This document shows positions 17,398 to 25,243 of a DNA stretch of 28,022 bases, piece after piece (positions within the stretch are counted from its first letter, which is position 1; every line of letters begins with the position of its first letter). A program made the translations under genes and the position numbers. The notes under the pieces are model-generated. The model searched no databases. It was not told the DNA's origin and was given only the letters and a program-made list of their open reading frames with translations. Source of the DNA: an uncultured Kiritimatiellota bacterium (GTDB taxonomy: Bacteria; Verrucomicrobiota; Kiritimatiellia; RFP12; UBA1067). The stretch lies in NCBI GenBank assembly GCA_934667425.1, contig CAKULV010000042.1:1-28022 (forward strand), given 5' to 3'.

Positions 17398-17447
17398 ACC
17401 GCCCATTTACGGGAACAGTAGGCAGGGAATAAATCCAGGAGAGACCA

Positions 17448-18812
17448 ATGAGACGAATCTATGCTTCATTCGTTGCGGCCCTTGCGGCGTTCACGGCCTT
17501 TGCCGCCGGGGAGCTTGACGATGCCGTGCTTCACGGTGATACGGACAAGGAGCGGGCAATCGACTACAGGCCCGGAGAGCCGATTACGTTCACGCTTCGG
17601 ATGCAGGGCGTGGAATCCGTTCCCGAAGGCAAGTATTTCATCGAATGGAACCGTACCGGCGATGACGGCGTGACGGAGACCGGCAAGGTTCCCGCGACGC
17701 TCGATCCGCTTGTCATAAGGACGAAGATGGACATGCCTGGCTTTGTGCGGGTCCTGGCGTACGTGGTGGACGGCAAGGGCAATGCCTACAGGAAGAGCTT
17801 TCGCGGAGACCCGAACACGCCGGAGGGGAAGAAGGCCCTGAACGCATTCGAGCGCATGGACAAGCGCGTGTTCTTCGACGGCGGCGCGGGCGTCCAGGTC
17901 GATACGCTCCAGTCCGCGCCCGAGCCGAAGGATTACGACGAGTTCTGGGCCAGGCGCAAGGCCCGCCTCGCGAAAGTGCCGATGACTGCCACGGTGAAGG
18001 AGCACCGCAGCTCGAACCCGGCGGTCCGGGTCCTTACGTTCAGCGTCCTTTGCGCGGGGCCTCGTCCCGTGACGGGGTGGGTGACCGTGCCGACGGATGC
18101 GTCCAGGAAATATCCGGCGCACATTTTATTCCACGGCTACGGCGCACATTTCATACAGTCCATTCCGTCGTCGGGCCCGAAGGACGAGATCCGCATGTTC
18201 ATCAACGCGCACGGCTATGAGCTTGGGCGCGAGGAGGAGTACTACACCGAGTTCTACAATTCGATAAAGTCAAACGACAAGACGTTTGGCCTCGATTCGG
18301 CTTGGCAGAACAAGTCTACCGACACCGCCTACTTTGGGTGGATGATCTACCGCATCATGCGGGCGTTGCAGTACCTGAAGTCGTTCCCGGAGTGGAACGG
18401 CAGGGACCTCATCGCCAGCGGCGGCTCCATGGGCGGGCTGCAGACGATGTGGGCGGCCGGCATCGACCCGGACGTGAGCGTCGCGAGGCCGAGCATCCCG
18501 TGGTGCTGCGACATGGGCGGGCGGCAGTCCATGAAGCGCAACTACTCCGGATGGGGCGTGGATGAGACGGAGGCGCTCCGCTATTTCGACCCGGTAAACT
18601 TCGCGAAGCGCGTTAGCCCGAAGTGCCGGGTGGAGATCACCAGGGCGGGACTTGGGGACTACTGCTGCCCGCCGAGCGGCGTGGCGATCCTCTACAACAA
18701 CCTGAAATGCCCGAAGAAGATCAACTGGGTGCAGGGGTCTACGCATGGATATGTGCCGCCAGAGAGGCACCAGGCGTTCTCCCTGACCGGAAACGGGTGG
18801 ACGGAAGACTGA
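17448..18812 (+). CDS. Secreted CE7-family acetyl xylan esterase-like protein
   Basis: Predicted exported alpha/beta-hydrolase removing acetyl groups from xylan or xylo-oligosaccharides. A signal peptide (MRRIYASFVAALAAFTAFAAG) is followed by an extra beta-rich domain (about 25-145) absent from the classic 320-residue CE7 enzymes; total length is 454. The hydrolase domain begins near DYDEFWARRKARL, a typical CE7 opening. The catalytic triad is visible: S327 in GGSMGG, D404 in GLGDYCCPPSG, and H433 in GSTHGY. Other family blocks are present (VTGWVTVP and HGYGAHF). An AGGAGA Shine-Dalgarno sits just before the ATG. The metX-metW fusion begins 3 bp after its stop, so the two are co-transcribed although no pathway links them. 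Acetyl esterase activity fits the family; the substrate is inference. Confidence 0.88.
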   Translation: MRRIYASFVAALAAFTAFAAGELDDAVLHGDTDKERAIDYRPGEPITFTLRMQGVESVPEGKYFIEWNRTGDDGVTETGKVPATLDPLVIRTKMDMPGFVRVLAYVVDGKGNAYRKSFRGDPNTPEGKKALNAFERMDKRVFFDGGAGVQVDTLQSAPEPKDYDEFWARRKARLAKVPMTATVKEHRSSNPAVRVLTFSVLCAGPRPVTGWVTVPTDASRKYPAHILFHGYGAHFIQSIPSSGPKDEIRMFINAHGYELGREEEYYTEFYNSIKSNDKTFGLDSAWQNKSTDTAYFGWMIYRIMRALQYLKSFPEWNGRDLIASGGSMGGLQTMWAAGIDPDVSVARPSIPWCCDMGGRQSMKRNYSGWGVDETEALRYFDPVNFAKRVSPKCRVEITRAGLGDYCCPPSGVAILYNNLKCPKKINWVQGSTHGYVPPERHQAFSLTGNGWTED

Positions 18813-18815
18813 AGC

Positions 18816-20603
18816 ATGGATGCAGAGGATAGAGGTGTGGGTGTCGTGGAGGCCAAGTGCCTCCGGCTAAAGCTCCCGGAAGGGGGCTTCAGGCTTCGCA
18901 CGGGCGGCGTTCTGAAGCAGGTAGACGTCGCGTACGAGGAATGCGGCGCGATGCGTCCCGAGATGGACAACGTGGTGTTCATATGCCATGCGCTCACGGG
19001 CGACGCCCATGTGGCCGGGATAAGGCCGGGCGAGACGAAGCCGAGCGGATGGTGGGAGGGCATGGTCGGCCCGGGACGCGCCATCGACACCAGCCGCTAC
19101 CACGTGATATGCGCGAACGTGCTTGGCGGATGCAGCGGAACCACCGGCCCGTCGTCCATAAACCCCGATACCGGCAAGCCGTACGGCAGCGCGTTCCCGC
19201 GCTACGACTTCTCCGACGCGGTGGACGTGTACCGCATGCTCCTTGCGCAGCTCGGCGTGAAGCACCTTGCCGCGCTGATAGGCGGAAGCTACGGCGGGAT
19301 GCAGGTAATGGACTGGATCACCCGATGCCCGGGCGAGACTGACCGGGCGTGCGTGATAGCGTCCTCGGCCTCCCTCAACACGCAGGCGCTCGCCTACGAC
19401 GTGGTGGGGCGCAGCGCGATCACGGACGATCCGGATTGGCGGAACGGCGACTACTACGACGTCGGCGACGGGCACGGCCCCAAGCGGGGGCTCGCCTCCG
19501 CACGCCAGCTCGCCCACATAACGTACCTTTCGCGCGATCTTCTCCAGGAGAAGTTCCACCGCGAGCTCCAGAGCAACTGGCTTGAGGAATCCAAGGAGTT
19601 CAAGGACCGCAGGGTGCGGGACTTCCGCACGTTCTTCCAGATCGAGAGCTATCTCGTATACCAGGCGGACAAGTTCCTGAAGCGCTTTGACGCGAACAGC
19701 TACCTTCACATAACGAGGTCGATGGATCTCTTCGACGCCAGCGCGCCTTACGGCTCCCTTGATGCCGCATGTGCCCGCGTGACGTGCAAGACGCTCGTCG
19801 TGTCCCTGTCCGGGGACGTGCTTTTCGCGGAATGGCAGTCCCGCGACATCGTGGAGTCGCTGATACGCGGAGGCAAGGACGTGAGCTACTGCCACCTTGA
19901 GATAGGTACGGGGCACGATGCGTTCCTCACCCACATCGACGACCTCTCGCGCCTTGTCGGAGGATTCCTCGGCACGCGCAGGCCGAATGTCACCCAGGCC
20001 CAGGAACGCCAGCACGCCGCGGTGCTGTCCATGGTTCGGGACGGCGCCCACGTGATCGACATAGGATGCGGCGACGGGACGCTCCTCAACGTGCTCAAGA
20101 AGAACCGCCACGTGACGGGTGACGGGGTTGAGATCGACGTCACGGAATTCGAGGAGGCCGTGGCGGACGGCAACACCCTGCTGTGGGAAGACGCCGACGA
20201 GGGCATCTCCCTCGTCCCGGACGGCCATTACGACATCGCCATATGCTCTGAGACGCTTCAGGTGGTGAAGAACCCGCGCGGCCTCCTGCACGAGGCCCTT
20301 AGGCTTGCGGACGAGGCGATCGTATCCTTCCCCAACTTCGCGGCGTACAGGATAAGGCTCACTCTCGGCTTTGGCGGCCATCTGCCGGTCTCGAAGCAGC
20401 TGCCGTTCCAGTGGTACGACACCCCTAACATCCACCTCATCACCCTCAAGGACTTCCGCAACCTTTGCGAGAAGGAGGGGATCGAGATACTCGAGCTCAA
20501 GGCGGAGTCCCGCCATCCGATAGGGAGGCTTCTGCTTGCCCTCGGGTTCAAGAACCTCGGCGCTTCGCGGATAATCGCCCGCATAGCGAAGAAAAGGAAA
20601 TGA
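18816..20603 (+). CDS. metXW: Homoserine O-acyltransferase MetX fused to MetW
   Basis: First committed step of methionine synthesis: acylation of homoserine, normally by acetyl-CoA. Residues 1 to about 385 are the MetX alpha/beta-hydrolase, with HALTGDAHVAG, CANVLGGCSGTTGPSS, the nucleophile S158 in GGSYGGMQ, the acid D334 in SGDVLFAEWQ, and H367 in GTGHDAFL. From about 395 to 595 is MetW, a class I methyltransferase-like protein: DIGCGDGTLL near 414-423 (SAM loop), DIAICSETLQVVKNPRGLL, ISLVPDG and FPNFAAYRIR. MetX and MetW are usually separate neighbouring genes, and MetW has been reported to support MetX activity; here they are one polypeptide. GGAAG lies 8 bp before the ATG. Acetyl versus succinyl preference cannot be decided by eye. 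Confidence 0.92.
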   Translation: MDAEDRGVGVVEAKCLRLKLPEGGFRLRTGGVLKQVDVAYEECGAMRPEMDNVVFICHALTGDAHVAGIRPGETKPSGWWEGMVGPGRAIDTSRYHVICANVLGGCSGTTGPSSINPDTGKPYGSAFPRYDFSDAVDVYRMLLAQLGVKHLAALIGGSYGGMQVMDWITRCPGETDRACVIASSASLNTQALAYDVVGRSAITDDPDWRNGDYYDVGDGHGPKRGLASARQLAHITYLSRDLLQEKFHRELQSNWLEESKEFKDRRVRDFRTFFQIESYLVYQADKFLKRFDANSYLHITRSMDLFDASAPYGSLDAACARVTCKTLVVSLSGDVLFAEWQSRDIVESLIRGGKDVSYCHLEIGTGHDAFLTHIDDLSRLVGGFLGTRRPNVTQAQERQHAAVLSMVRDGAHVIDIGCGDGTLLNVLKKNRHVTGDGVEIDVTEFEEAVADGNTLLWEDADEGISLVPDGHYDIAICSETLQVVKNPRGLLHEALRLADEAIVSFPNFAAYRIRLTLGFGGHLPVSKQLPFQWYDTPNIHLITLKDFRNLCEKEGIEILELKAESRHPIGRLLLALGFKNLGASRIIARIAKKRK

Positions 20604-20645
20604 GCCACACCCACTGCCGGTGAGCGGCATCGGCGGAGTTTGCCT

Positions 20646-22493
20646 ATGATGACAACAACCGATTACGGATACAGGACGAAGGTGCGCCGCATGTGCGCAG
20701 CGCTTCTCCCGGCGATGTTCCCCGCGGCCGTCTTCGCGGCCTCGCTCGCGCTCGCGCCGGCGGACAGGCTCCTCATGGCGGACAAGATGTTCGCCAAGGG
20801 GCTTCACGCGGATGCCGCAAGGGAGTATGCCGCGCTGAGGTCCGAGAAGTCGATCTCCGGGACGGATATCGAGTTCCGGATCGCCGAGTGCGCCCATGCG
20901 CTCGGAAAGGAGGCGGAGGCGCTGCCCGCCTACGAAAGGCTGCTCCGCCGGGATCTGTCCAGCCAGATGCGGGCCGTTGCCCTCTATCGCGTGGCAAGCG
21001 CGAAGAACGACCCCGCGATGTTCCTCGAAAGCGAGAAGGCGGATCCCAATGGACGCTACGCCCTCTTCGCGCGGCTCAAGCGCGCCCTCATCCTGGCGAA
21101 GAGCGACAGGCCGGAGGATCGCCGCGAGGCCACCGGGATTTTCCTCGAGCTGTCCATGTCGAACGAGAAGTCCGTGGCGGAGGAGTCGATGTACGCCGCC
21201 GCGTCGCTTGCCTACGGCGACAAGCGGTGGAACGAGGCGGCAATCCTTTTCGGCCGCCTCGCCAAGTCCTATCCCGACAGCCCGCGCACGGCGGCGGCGC
21301 GTACGCCAAGGGCATGGAGCGCGTTCCTTTGCGGACGATACACCGATTGCCTTGCCGCGTGCGGGGATTCCGCCGAGGACGATCTCGCCTACCTGCGCGG
21401 CGCGGCGATGATGGCTCTCGACAGGCGCGAGCAGGGGATTGCCGAACTTTCGAGATATGTAGAGCTGCATCCGCAGGGACGCTACCGCGCGGCGGCGATG
21501 CTCCCGGTGCAGCGCATGAAGTTCGATGCCGCCGTGAAGCGCGGGGACATCCCCGCCGCCGTGCAGGCGGCGAAGCTTGCCGCGGCGCTCTCGGATTCCC
21601 CCGGCGACGCATTGCGCCTCGCATGGGCGCACGAGCGCTCCGGCGCGTCCGCAGAGGCCCGCGCGGAGTACAGGCGCATAGCGGAGAGGTGGCCGAAGGA
21701 TCCGGCCGCCGGGGAGGCGCTGTTCGCCAATGCGCTGTCCGACCTTCGCGCCGAGAACTGGGCTGCGGGCGAGCTGGCGCTCGACGAGGCGCTGAGGCGC
21801 TTCCCGAACCTTCAGCGGCGCAGCGAAGCCATCTACTGGCGGGGAATCGCCGCCATCCGCCTTGGACACGAGGAGGAGGGCGTTGCGCGGCTTAAGGAGG
21901 CCCTGAATCTCGGGATATCCCTGGATCAGGCGAGGGAGGCGAATCTGCTTGTCGCCGATTCGGATGCCCGCGCGGGCAGGACGAAGGATGCCGCCGCAAG
22001 GTATGTCGAGCTTCTTTCCAAGGGCGCATCGGAGCGGATGTCGGCGACGCACCTTGCCGCCGTGCTCAGGCTGCTTGCCGGATGCGGCGAGTGGGAAGCC
22101 CTGCTCACCGGCGCCAAGGCCCTTGCGGCGAGATCGGGCGATCCGGCGTTTGTGCAGATCGCGGCGGCAAGGGAAGGCCAGGCTCTGGAGGGGCTTGCCC
22201 GGTATGACGAGGCGATAGCGGCATATCGCCGCGCCTTCGCCGTGAAGGCCGATACGGACGAAGGCTCTGCGGCGGCCCTGTCCCTTGGCCTGCTTGAGTA
22301 CCGCAAGGGCGAATACGCCGCCGCCGAGCGGACGCTTACGGATGCCGTGTCGCGCAATGCCGGGCCGGACGGGCTGAAGGCCCGCGCCAAGGCATACCGC
22401 GCGCTTGCCGACGTGTGCCGGGCGAAGGGCGAGGCGCTGAAGGCGAAGGGATACGAAACCGTACTGAAGGAGCTGTTTGGCGATGAAGAGTAG
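20646..22493 (+). CDS. Secreted tetratricopeptide-repeat protein
   Basis: About 615 residues. A signal peptide (CAALLPAMFPAAVFA, cleavage near AAS) sends it to the periplasm. The rest is almost wholly helical and Ala-rich, with repeated TPR-like helix pairs, e.g. KGLHADAAREYAAL, ALGKEAEALPAYERLL, KRWNEAAILFGRLAKSYPDS, LARYDEAIAAYRRAFA and YRKGEYAAAERTLTDAV. The start at 20646 is chosen because GGCGGAG lies 7 bp upstream; a TTG at 20640 is less likely. Its stop overlaps the vWA gene start by 11 bases, implying coupled translation and a shared function, reminiscent of TPR plus vWA pairs such as the Bat proteins, although neither protein is a clear Bat homologue. It is a probable protein-protein scaffold; partner unknown. 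Confidence 0.82.
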   Translation: MMTTTDYGYRTKVRRMCAALLPAMFPAAVFAASLALAPADRLLMADKMFAKGLHADAAREYAALRSEKSISGTDIEFRIAECAHALGKEAEALPAYERLLRRDLSSQMRAVALYRVASAKNDPAMFLESEKADPNGRYALFARLKRALILAKSDRPEDRREATGIFLELSMSNEKSVAEESMYAAASLAYGDKRWNEAAILFGRLAKSYPDSPRTAAARTPRAWSAFLCGRYTDCLAACGDSAEDDLAYLRGAAMMALDRREQGIAELSRYVELHPQGRYRAAAMLPVQRMKFDAAVKRGDIPAAVQAAKLAAALSDSPGDALRLAWAHERSGASAEARAEYRRIAERWPKDPAAGEALFANALSDLRAENWAAGELALDEALRRFPNLQRRSEAIYWRGIAAIRLGHEEEGVARLKEALNLGISLDQAREANLLVADSDARAGRTKDAAARYVELLSKGASERMSATHLAAVLRLLAGCGEWEALLTGAKALAARSGDPAFVQIAAAREGQALEGLARYDEAIAAYRRAFAVKADTDEGSAAALSLGLLEYRKGEYAAAERTLTDAVSRNAGPDGLKARAKAYRALADVCRAKGEALKAKGYETVLKELFGDEE

Positions 22494-24147
22494 TTCCGAA
22501 CATGGCGATCTCATCCTTTTCGCGGTGGTGGCGTCGCTCATTCTGCATGGCGTGCTGATGTTCTTCGCCGCTCCGCACGTGATGAGCCACACTGCGGGTT
22601 CGTCGGACTTTGAGGCCCGGCGTACGCACCGCCCGCCGATGTCGGTAAGGCGCTTCGAGGGAGATCCGTTCCGCGAACGGGTGAAGTCCGTCCCGGCATC
22701 CGACGTTCCCGCCCCGCGCAGCGCCCCGACGGTGGCGCAGGCATCGGCGTCATCCGCCCCGACTGCGGCACCATCCTCTGGCGACGTCCCGATCCCGGCG
22801 CCGCCGGTTGTCGTTCCGCAGGTGCTGAGCGGGCCGATGGATGCCCCGGCGGAACTTCCCAGACCGTCAATCCTGAATGCCAATGCGATCGAGGATACAG
22901 GCTTCACGATGCCGTCCGCCGCCGAGATTGATGCGGCGGCGCCGTCACTGCCCGTCGCGCCTCTATCGGCGGCGTCGGGAGGTGCGGAGTCCGTAATACC
23001 CGTTCCCGGGATGTCCGCCCCGGCTCCGGTGTTTACGTTGCCGGAGATCAAGGTGGGAGATGGCGCAATGGCCGGCATCGAGGCGGCGAAGAAGCCTCCA
23101 TCCGTAGAGTTCAAGTTCGAGAACAAGGTGCTGGAAGAGGTCGACGAATCCTTCGTTGAGGAGGAAAAGGCCGCCGTGAGGCAGCTTCTCTCGGAACAGA
23201 AAACCCTGCCGGCGGAAAGCGTGGTCAGCTGCGGAATGGTGACGTACGTCGATCCGCCAGACCCGAAATGGCGCTATTTCAAGATAACGTTCGAGCCGAA
23301 GGGGGGGGCGTACGCGCTGCCGATAGTGCCGAAGGACGCGGTGATACTGATGGATGCTTCGGGCTCGATCGGCAAGGATCGGCTCAGGGACTGCCGCGAG
23401 GTGGCGAAGTCCGTATTGCGCTCCTGCCTGAATACGGGAGACAGATTCAACCTCGTCGCGTTCAGGAACAGCTTCTCGTACGCCTTCAAGGAATGGCGCG
23501 AGTGCGATGCCGCCTCGTTTGCGGCGGCGGACCGATGGCTCTCGAACCTTACCGCCCATGGAAGGACGGACGTGTTTTCCGTGATACGGTCCGTGCTGAC
23601 GCTGCCGCGCGACCCGTCGCGTCCGCTCATTGCGCTTGTCGTGACGGATGGCGACGCCAATGCGGGCGTGAGCGACACTGCGGAGATACTTTCGCGCTTC
23701 ACGAAGCTCAACGACGGACTTGTCTCCGTGTACATGTATGGCGTAAAGAAAAAGGCGAACCGCGAGCTGATCGAGATCCTCACGAAGGGGAATCGGGGCG
23801 AGTCGTTCATCCATACCGGCTTCAGGTTCAATGCAGGAAAGGAACTCGAATCCCTGGCCAAGGCGTTCCGCGACCCCGTACTCACGGATCTGCGCGTGGC
23901 GTTCGCTTCCAGTACAGAGGCGGAGACATATCCGCTTCTCCTCAAGAACCTTTACCGGGGCGGTCGCGTGGAGCTTCGCGGACGATGCCCGGCATCGGTG
24001 AAGAAGCTCGTGTTCACGCTTCAGGGTCTTTCCGGCAAGAAGGCCTTCGAATCCCTCTACCAGCTCAACCTTGCCACCTCGCCGACGACCGACAGGTCTC
24101 TGCGCGACGAATGGCTGGCTGACCGCGCCGTGAGTTTTAGGTTTTGA
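22483..24147 (+). CDS. Membrane-anchored vWA-domain protein with TonB-like N-terminus
   Basis: About 554 residues. A short cytoplasmic tail precedes one membrane helix (residues about 10-30, LILFAVVASLILHGVLMFF) that contains S18-x3-H22, the arrangement of S16 and H20 in E. coli TonB. Residues about 45-205 are Pro/Ala/Ser-rich like a TonB periplasmic arm. A von Willebrand A domain runs from about 285 to 460: the metal site DASGS with D291, S293 and S295, a Thr in AHGRTDVF, and VVTDGDANAG. A beta-rich tail follows. GAAGGAG lies about 10 bp before the ATG at 22483, inside the TPR gene. The last codons and stop (SFRF, TGA) come from the repeat array that begins here. The Bat-like or TonB-like role is inference. 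Confidence 0.8.
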   Translation: MKSSSEHGDLILFAVVASLILHGVLMFFAAPHVMSHTAGSSDFEARRTHRPPMSVRRFEGDPFRERVKSVPASDVPAPRSAPTVAQASASSAPTAAPSSGDVPIPAPPVVVPQVLSGPMDAPAELPRPSILNANAIEDTGFTMPSAAEIDAAAPSLPVAPLSAASGGAESVIPVPGMSAPAPVFTLPEIKVGDGAMAGIEAAKKPPSVEFKFENKVLEEVDESFVEEEKAAVRQLLSEQKTLPAESVVSCGMVTYVDPPDPKWRYFKITFEPKGGAYALPIVPKDAVILMDASGSIGKDRLRDCREVAKSVLRSCLNTGDRFNLVAFRNSFSYAFKEWRECDAASFAAADRWLSNLTAHGRTDVFSVIRSVLTLPRDPSRPLIALVVTDGDANAGVSDTAEILSRFTKLNDGLVSVYMYGVKKKANRELIEILTKGNRGESFIHTGFRFNAGKELESLAKAFRDPVLTDLRVAFASSTEAETYPLLLKNLYRGGRVELRGRCPASVKKLVFTLQGLSGKKAFESLYQLNLATSPTTDRSLRDEWLADRAVSFRF

Positions 24148-24390
24148 TAGTTGATAGTTGGTAGTTGGTAGGTTTTAGGTTTCAGGTTATAGGTTTTAGG
24201 TTTTAGCAGTGAGGCGTTGCGCGGGAGGGTCGCAGTCCTCTGCGACCTATATCATTTGCGATTTACGATTGCATTTAGCCATTTGCCGATTTTATGATTT
24301 ATCATCGTGCACGCGGGAGGGTCGCAGTCCTCTGCGACCTGAAACCTACCAACTACCAACTAAAACCTGAAACCTATAACCTAAAACCTA
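24134..24390. repeat. Repeat block 2, between convergent genes
   Basis: The left edge (24134-24208) is an array of TTTTAGG, TAGTTGA and TAGTTGG heptamers; the right edge (24340-24390) is the same array inverted (CCAACTA, AAAACCT). Between them are two copies of the hairpin module GGTCGCAG-TCCT-CTGCGACC, at 24228-24247 and 24320-24339, each preceded by GCGGGAG. They flank an AT-rich 49-bp element at 24253-24301. The whole block is thus roughly an inverted repeat. It starts within the last codons of the vWA gene and ends at the palindrome at 24392. Confidence 0.88.
24253..24301 (+). repeat. 49-bp AT-rich dispersed repeat, copy A
   Basis: It begins CATTTGCGATTTACGATTGC and ends TATGATTTA, and matches 26160-26208 in 48 of 49 positions. 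Part of it is found inverted near 26457-26478. It stands out as AT-rich in a GC-rich region. Confidence 0.9.
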
Positions 24391-24391
24391 C

Positions 24392-24426
24392 CCCTCTCAC
24401 GGACTGATCTTCAGTCCGTGAGAGGG
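24392..24426. terminator. Long palindrome over the 3' end of the gene at 24397-25242
   Basis: CCCTCTCACGGACTG (24392-24406) pairs perfectly with 24412-24426 around ATCTT, a 15-bp stem. It covers the stop codon and final codons of the minus-strand gene, and the repeat block starts right after it. On the minus strand it is followed by TAGGTTTTAGG, so it can act as a weak intrinsic terminator or 3'-end stabiliser; no T-tract follows on the plus strand. Confidence 0.55.
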
Positions 24427-25242
24427 TCCGCGCTCCTTCTCGGAGTGCACCTTCTCCCACACCGCCCTCTGCACGTCGTTCGTCGGCGGCGGAGCGATGC
24501 CCATCCGGCACGCTTGCCTGTAGGACGTCACCCGGCTGGGATGCACTCCCGCCTTCGCCATCCCCCGGATGACTCCCATCATCACGTACGCCTCGTCGCC
24601 GATCCCCTCGCTCGCGTCAAGCTCCTTCAGCGAAGTGACCGTCTTGAGCGAACTGCTGGGCGAATCGCTTTCCGCCCCTCCGCTCGCAAGCATGGCCACG
24701 CGCCCCACCACCTTGCCGGTGCGCCGCGTGAGCAGCGCCGGAGAAGGGGTGTCGGCCGCCAGCGCCGCGACGTTCACAAGGCCGCATCGCGTCTCTATCG
24801 AGACAAGGGACATCGGCAAGGCCGGGTCGTCCACGACCGCGACGACCGACCCCGCGCCCATGTCGTGAGCGAGCGTCTTCATGGACGCGATGCAGAATGC
24901 GTTTGTCGCCTGGATTGCCCTTGCCGGGATGTTGAATCCCGAGAATGTCTCCTCGAATTTCCTTGTGAGCTTCGCGAAGTCCGCCCGCCTCTGGTAGTCC
25001 ACAAGCTGCACGAACCCCGATGCGGGTATGGTGAACGGGCCGCCTGTCCGGCGCATCACGGCTTCCCGCCTGGCCGCGCGCTCGGCGTCCGTCAACGGCT
25101 TCTTGCCCCTGTCCGGCGCCGCATCCACCACGGCGGCAAGCGCGACGCAGATGAACGCGATTATGCAAAACCTTCGCGATTGCGGACGGGACACGCTTGT
25201 CGTGTCCGGGGTTTCGCAACCTCCAATGACTTTGTGCTTCAT
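24397..25242 (-). CDS. Secreted or membrane-anchored protein of unknown function
   Basis: 281 residues that I do not recognise. An N-terminal hydrophobic stretch (FCIIAFICVALAAVVDAA, about 25-42) after a basic QSRRF looks like a signal peptide or anchor. A short charged segment follows (KKPLTDAERAARREAVMRR), then an alpha/beta-looking domain with FTIPASGFVQLVDYQ, SVVAVVDDPALPMSLVSIETRCGLVNVAAL and, near the end, GVHPSRVTSYRQACRMG. It starts 1 bp after the stop of the upstream gene, with GAGG about 8 bp before its ATG, so the two are a coupled pair. The final residues (SHGLKISP) are encoded inside a perfect palindrome. No catalytic motif is evident. Confidence 0.7.
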   Translation of the reverse strand: MKHKVIGGCETPDTTSVSRPQSRRFCIIAFICVALAAVVDAAPDRGKKPLTDAERAARREAVMRRTGGPFTIPASGFVQLVDYQRRADFAKLTRKFEETFSGFNIPARAIQATNAFCIASMKTLAHDMGAGSVVAVVDDPALPMSLVSIETRCGLVNVAALAADTPSPALLTRRTGKVVGRVAMLASGGAESDSPSSSLKTVTSLKELDASEGIGDEAYVMMGVIRGMAKAGVHPSRVTSYRQACRMGIAPPPTNDVQRAVWEKVHSEKERGPSHGLKISP

Positions 25243-25243
25243 G

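Noticed and set aside
18867..23126. A 1419-codon open frame on the minus strand
   Set aside because: It lies opposite metXW, the TPR gene and part of the vWA gene, all with clear domains or signals. The translation is low-complexity and changes character at each underlying gene, as expected of a GC-rich antisense shadow.
24134..24390. Possible CRISPR array
   Set aside because: Repeat units are not separated by unique spacers of constant length, and no cas genes are present.
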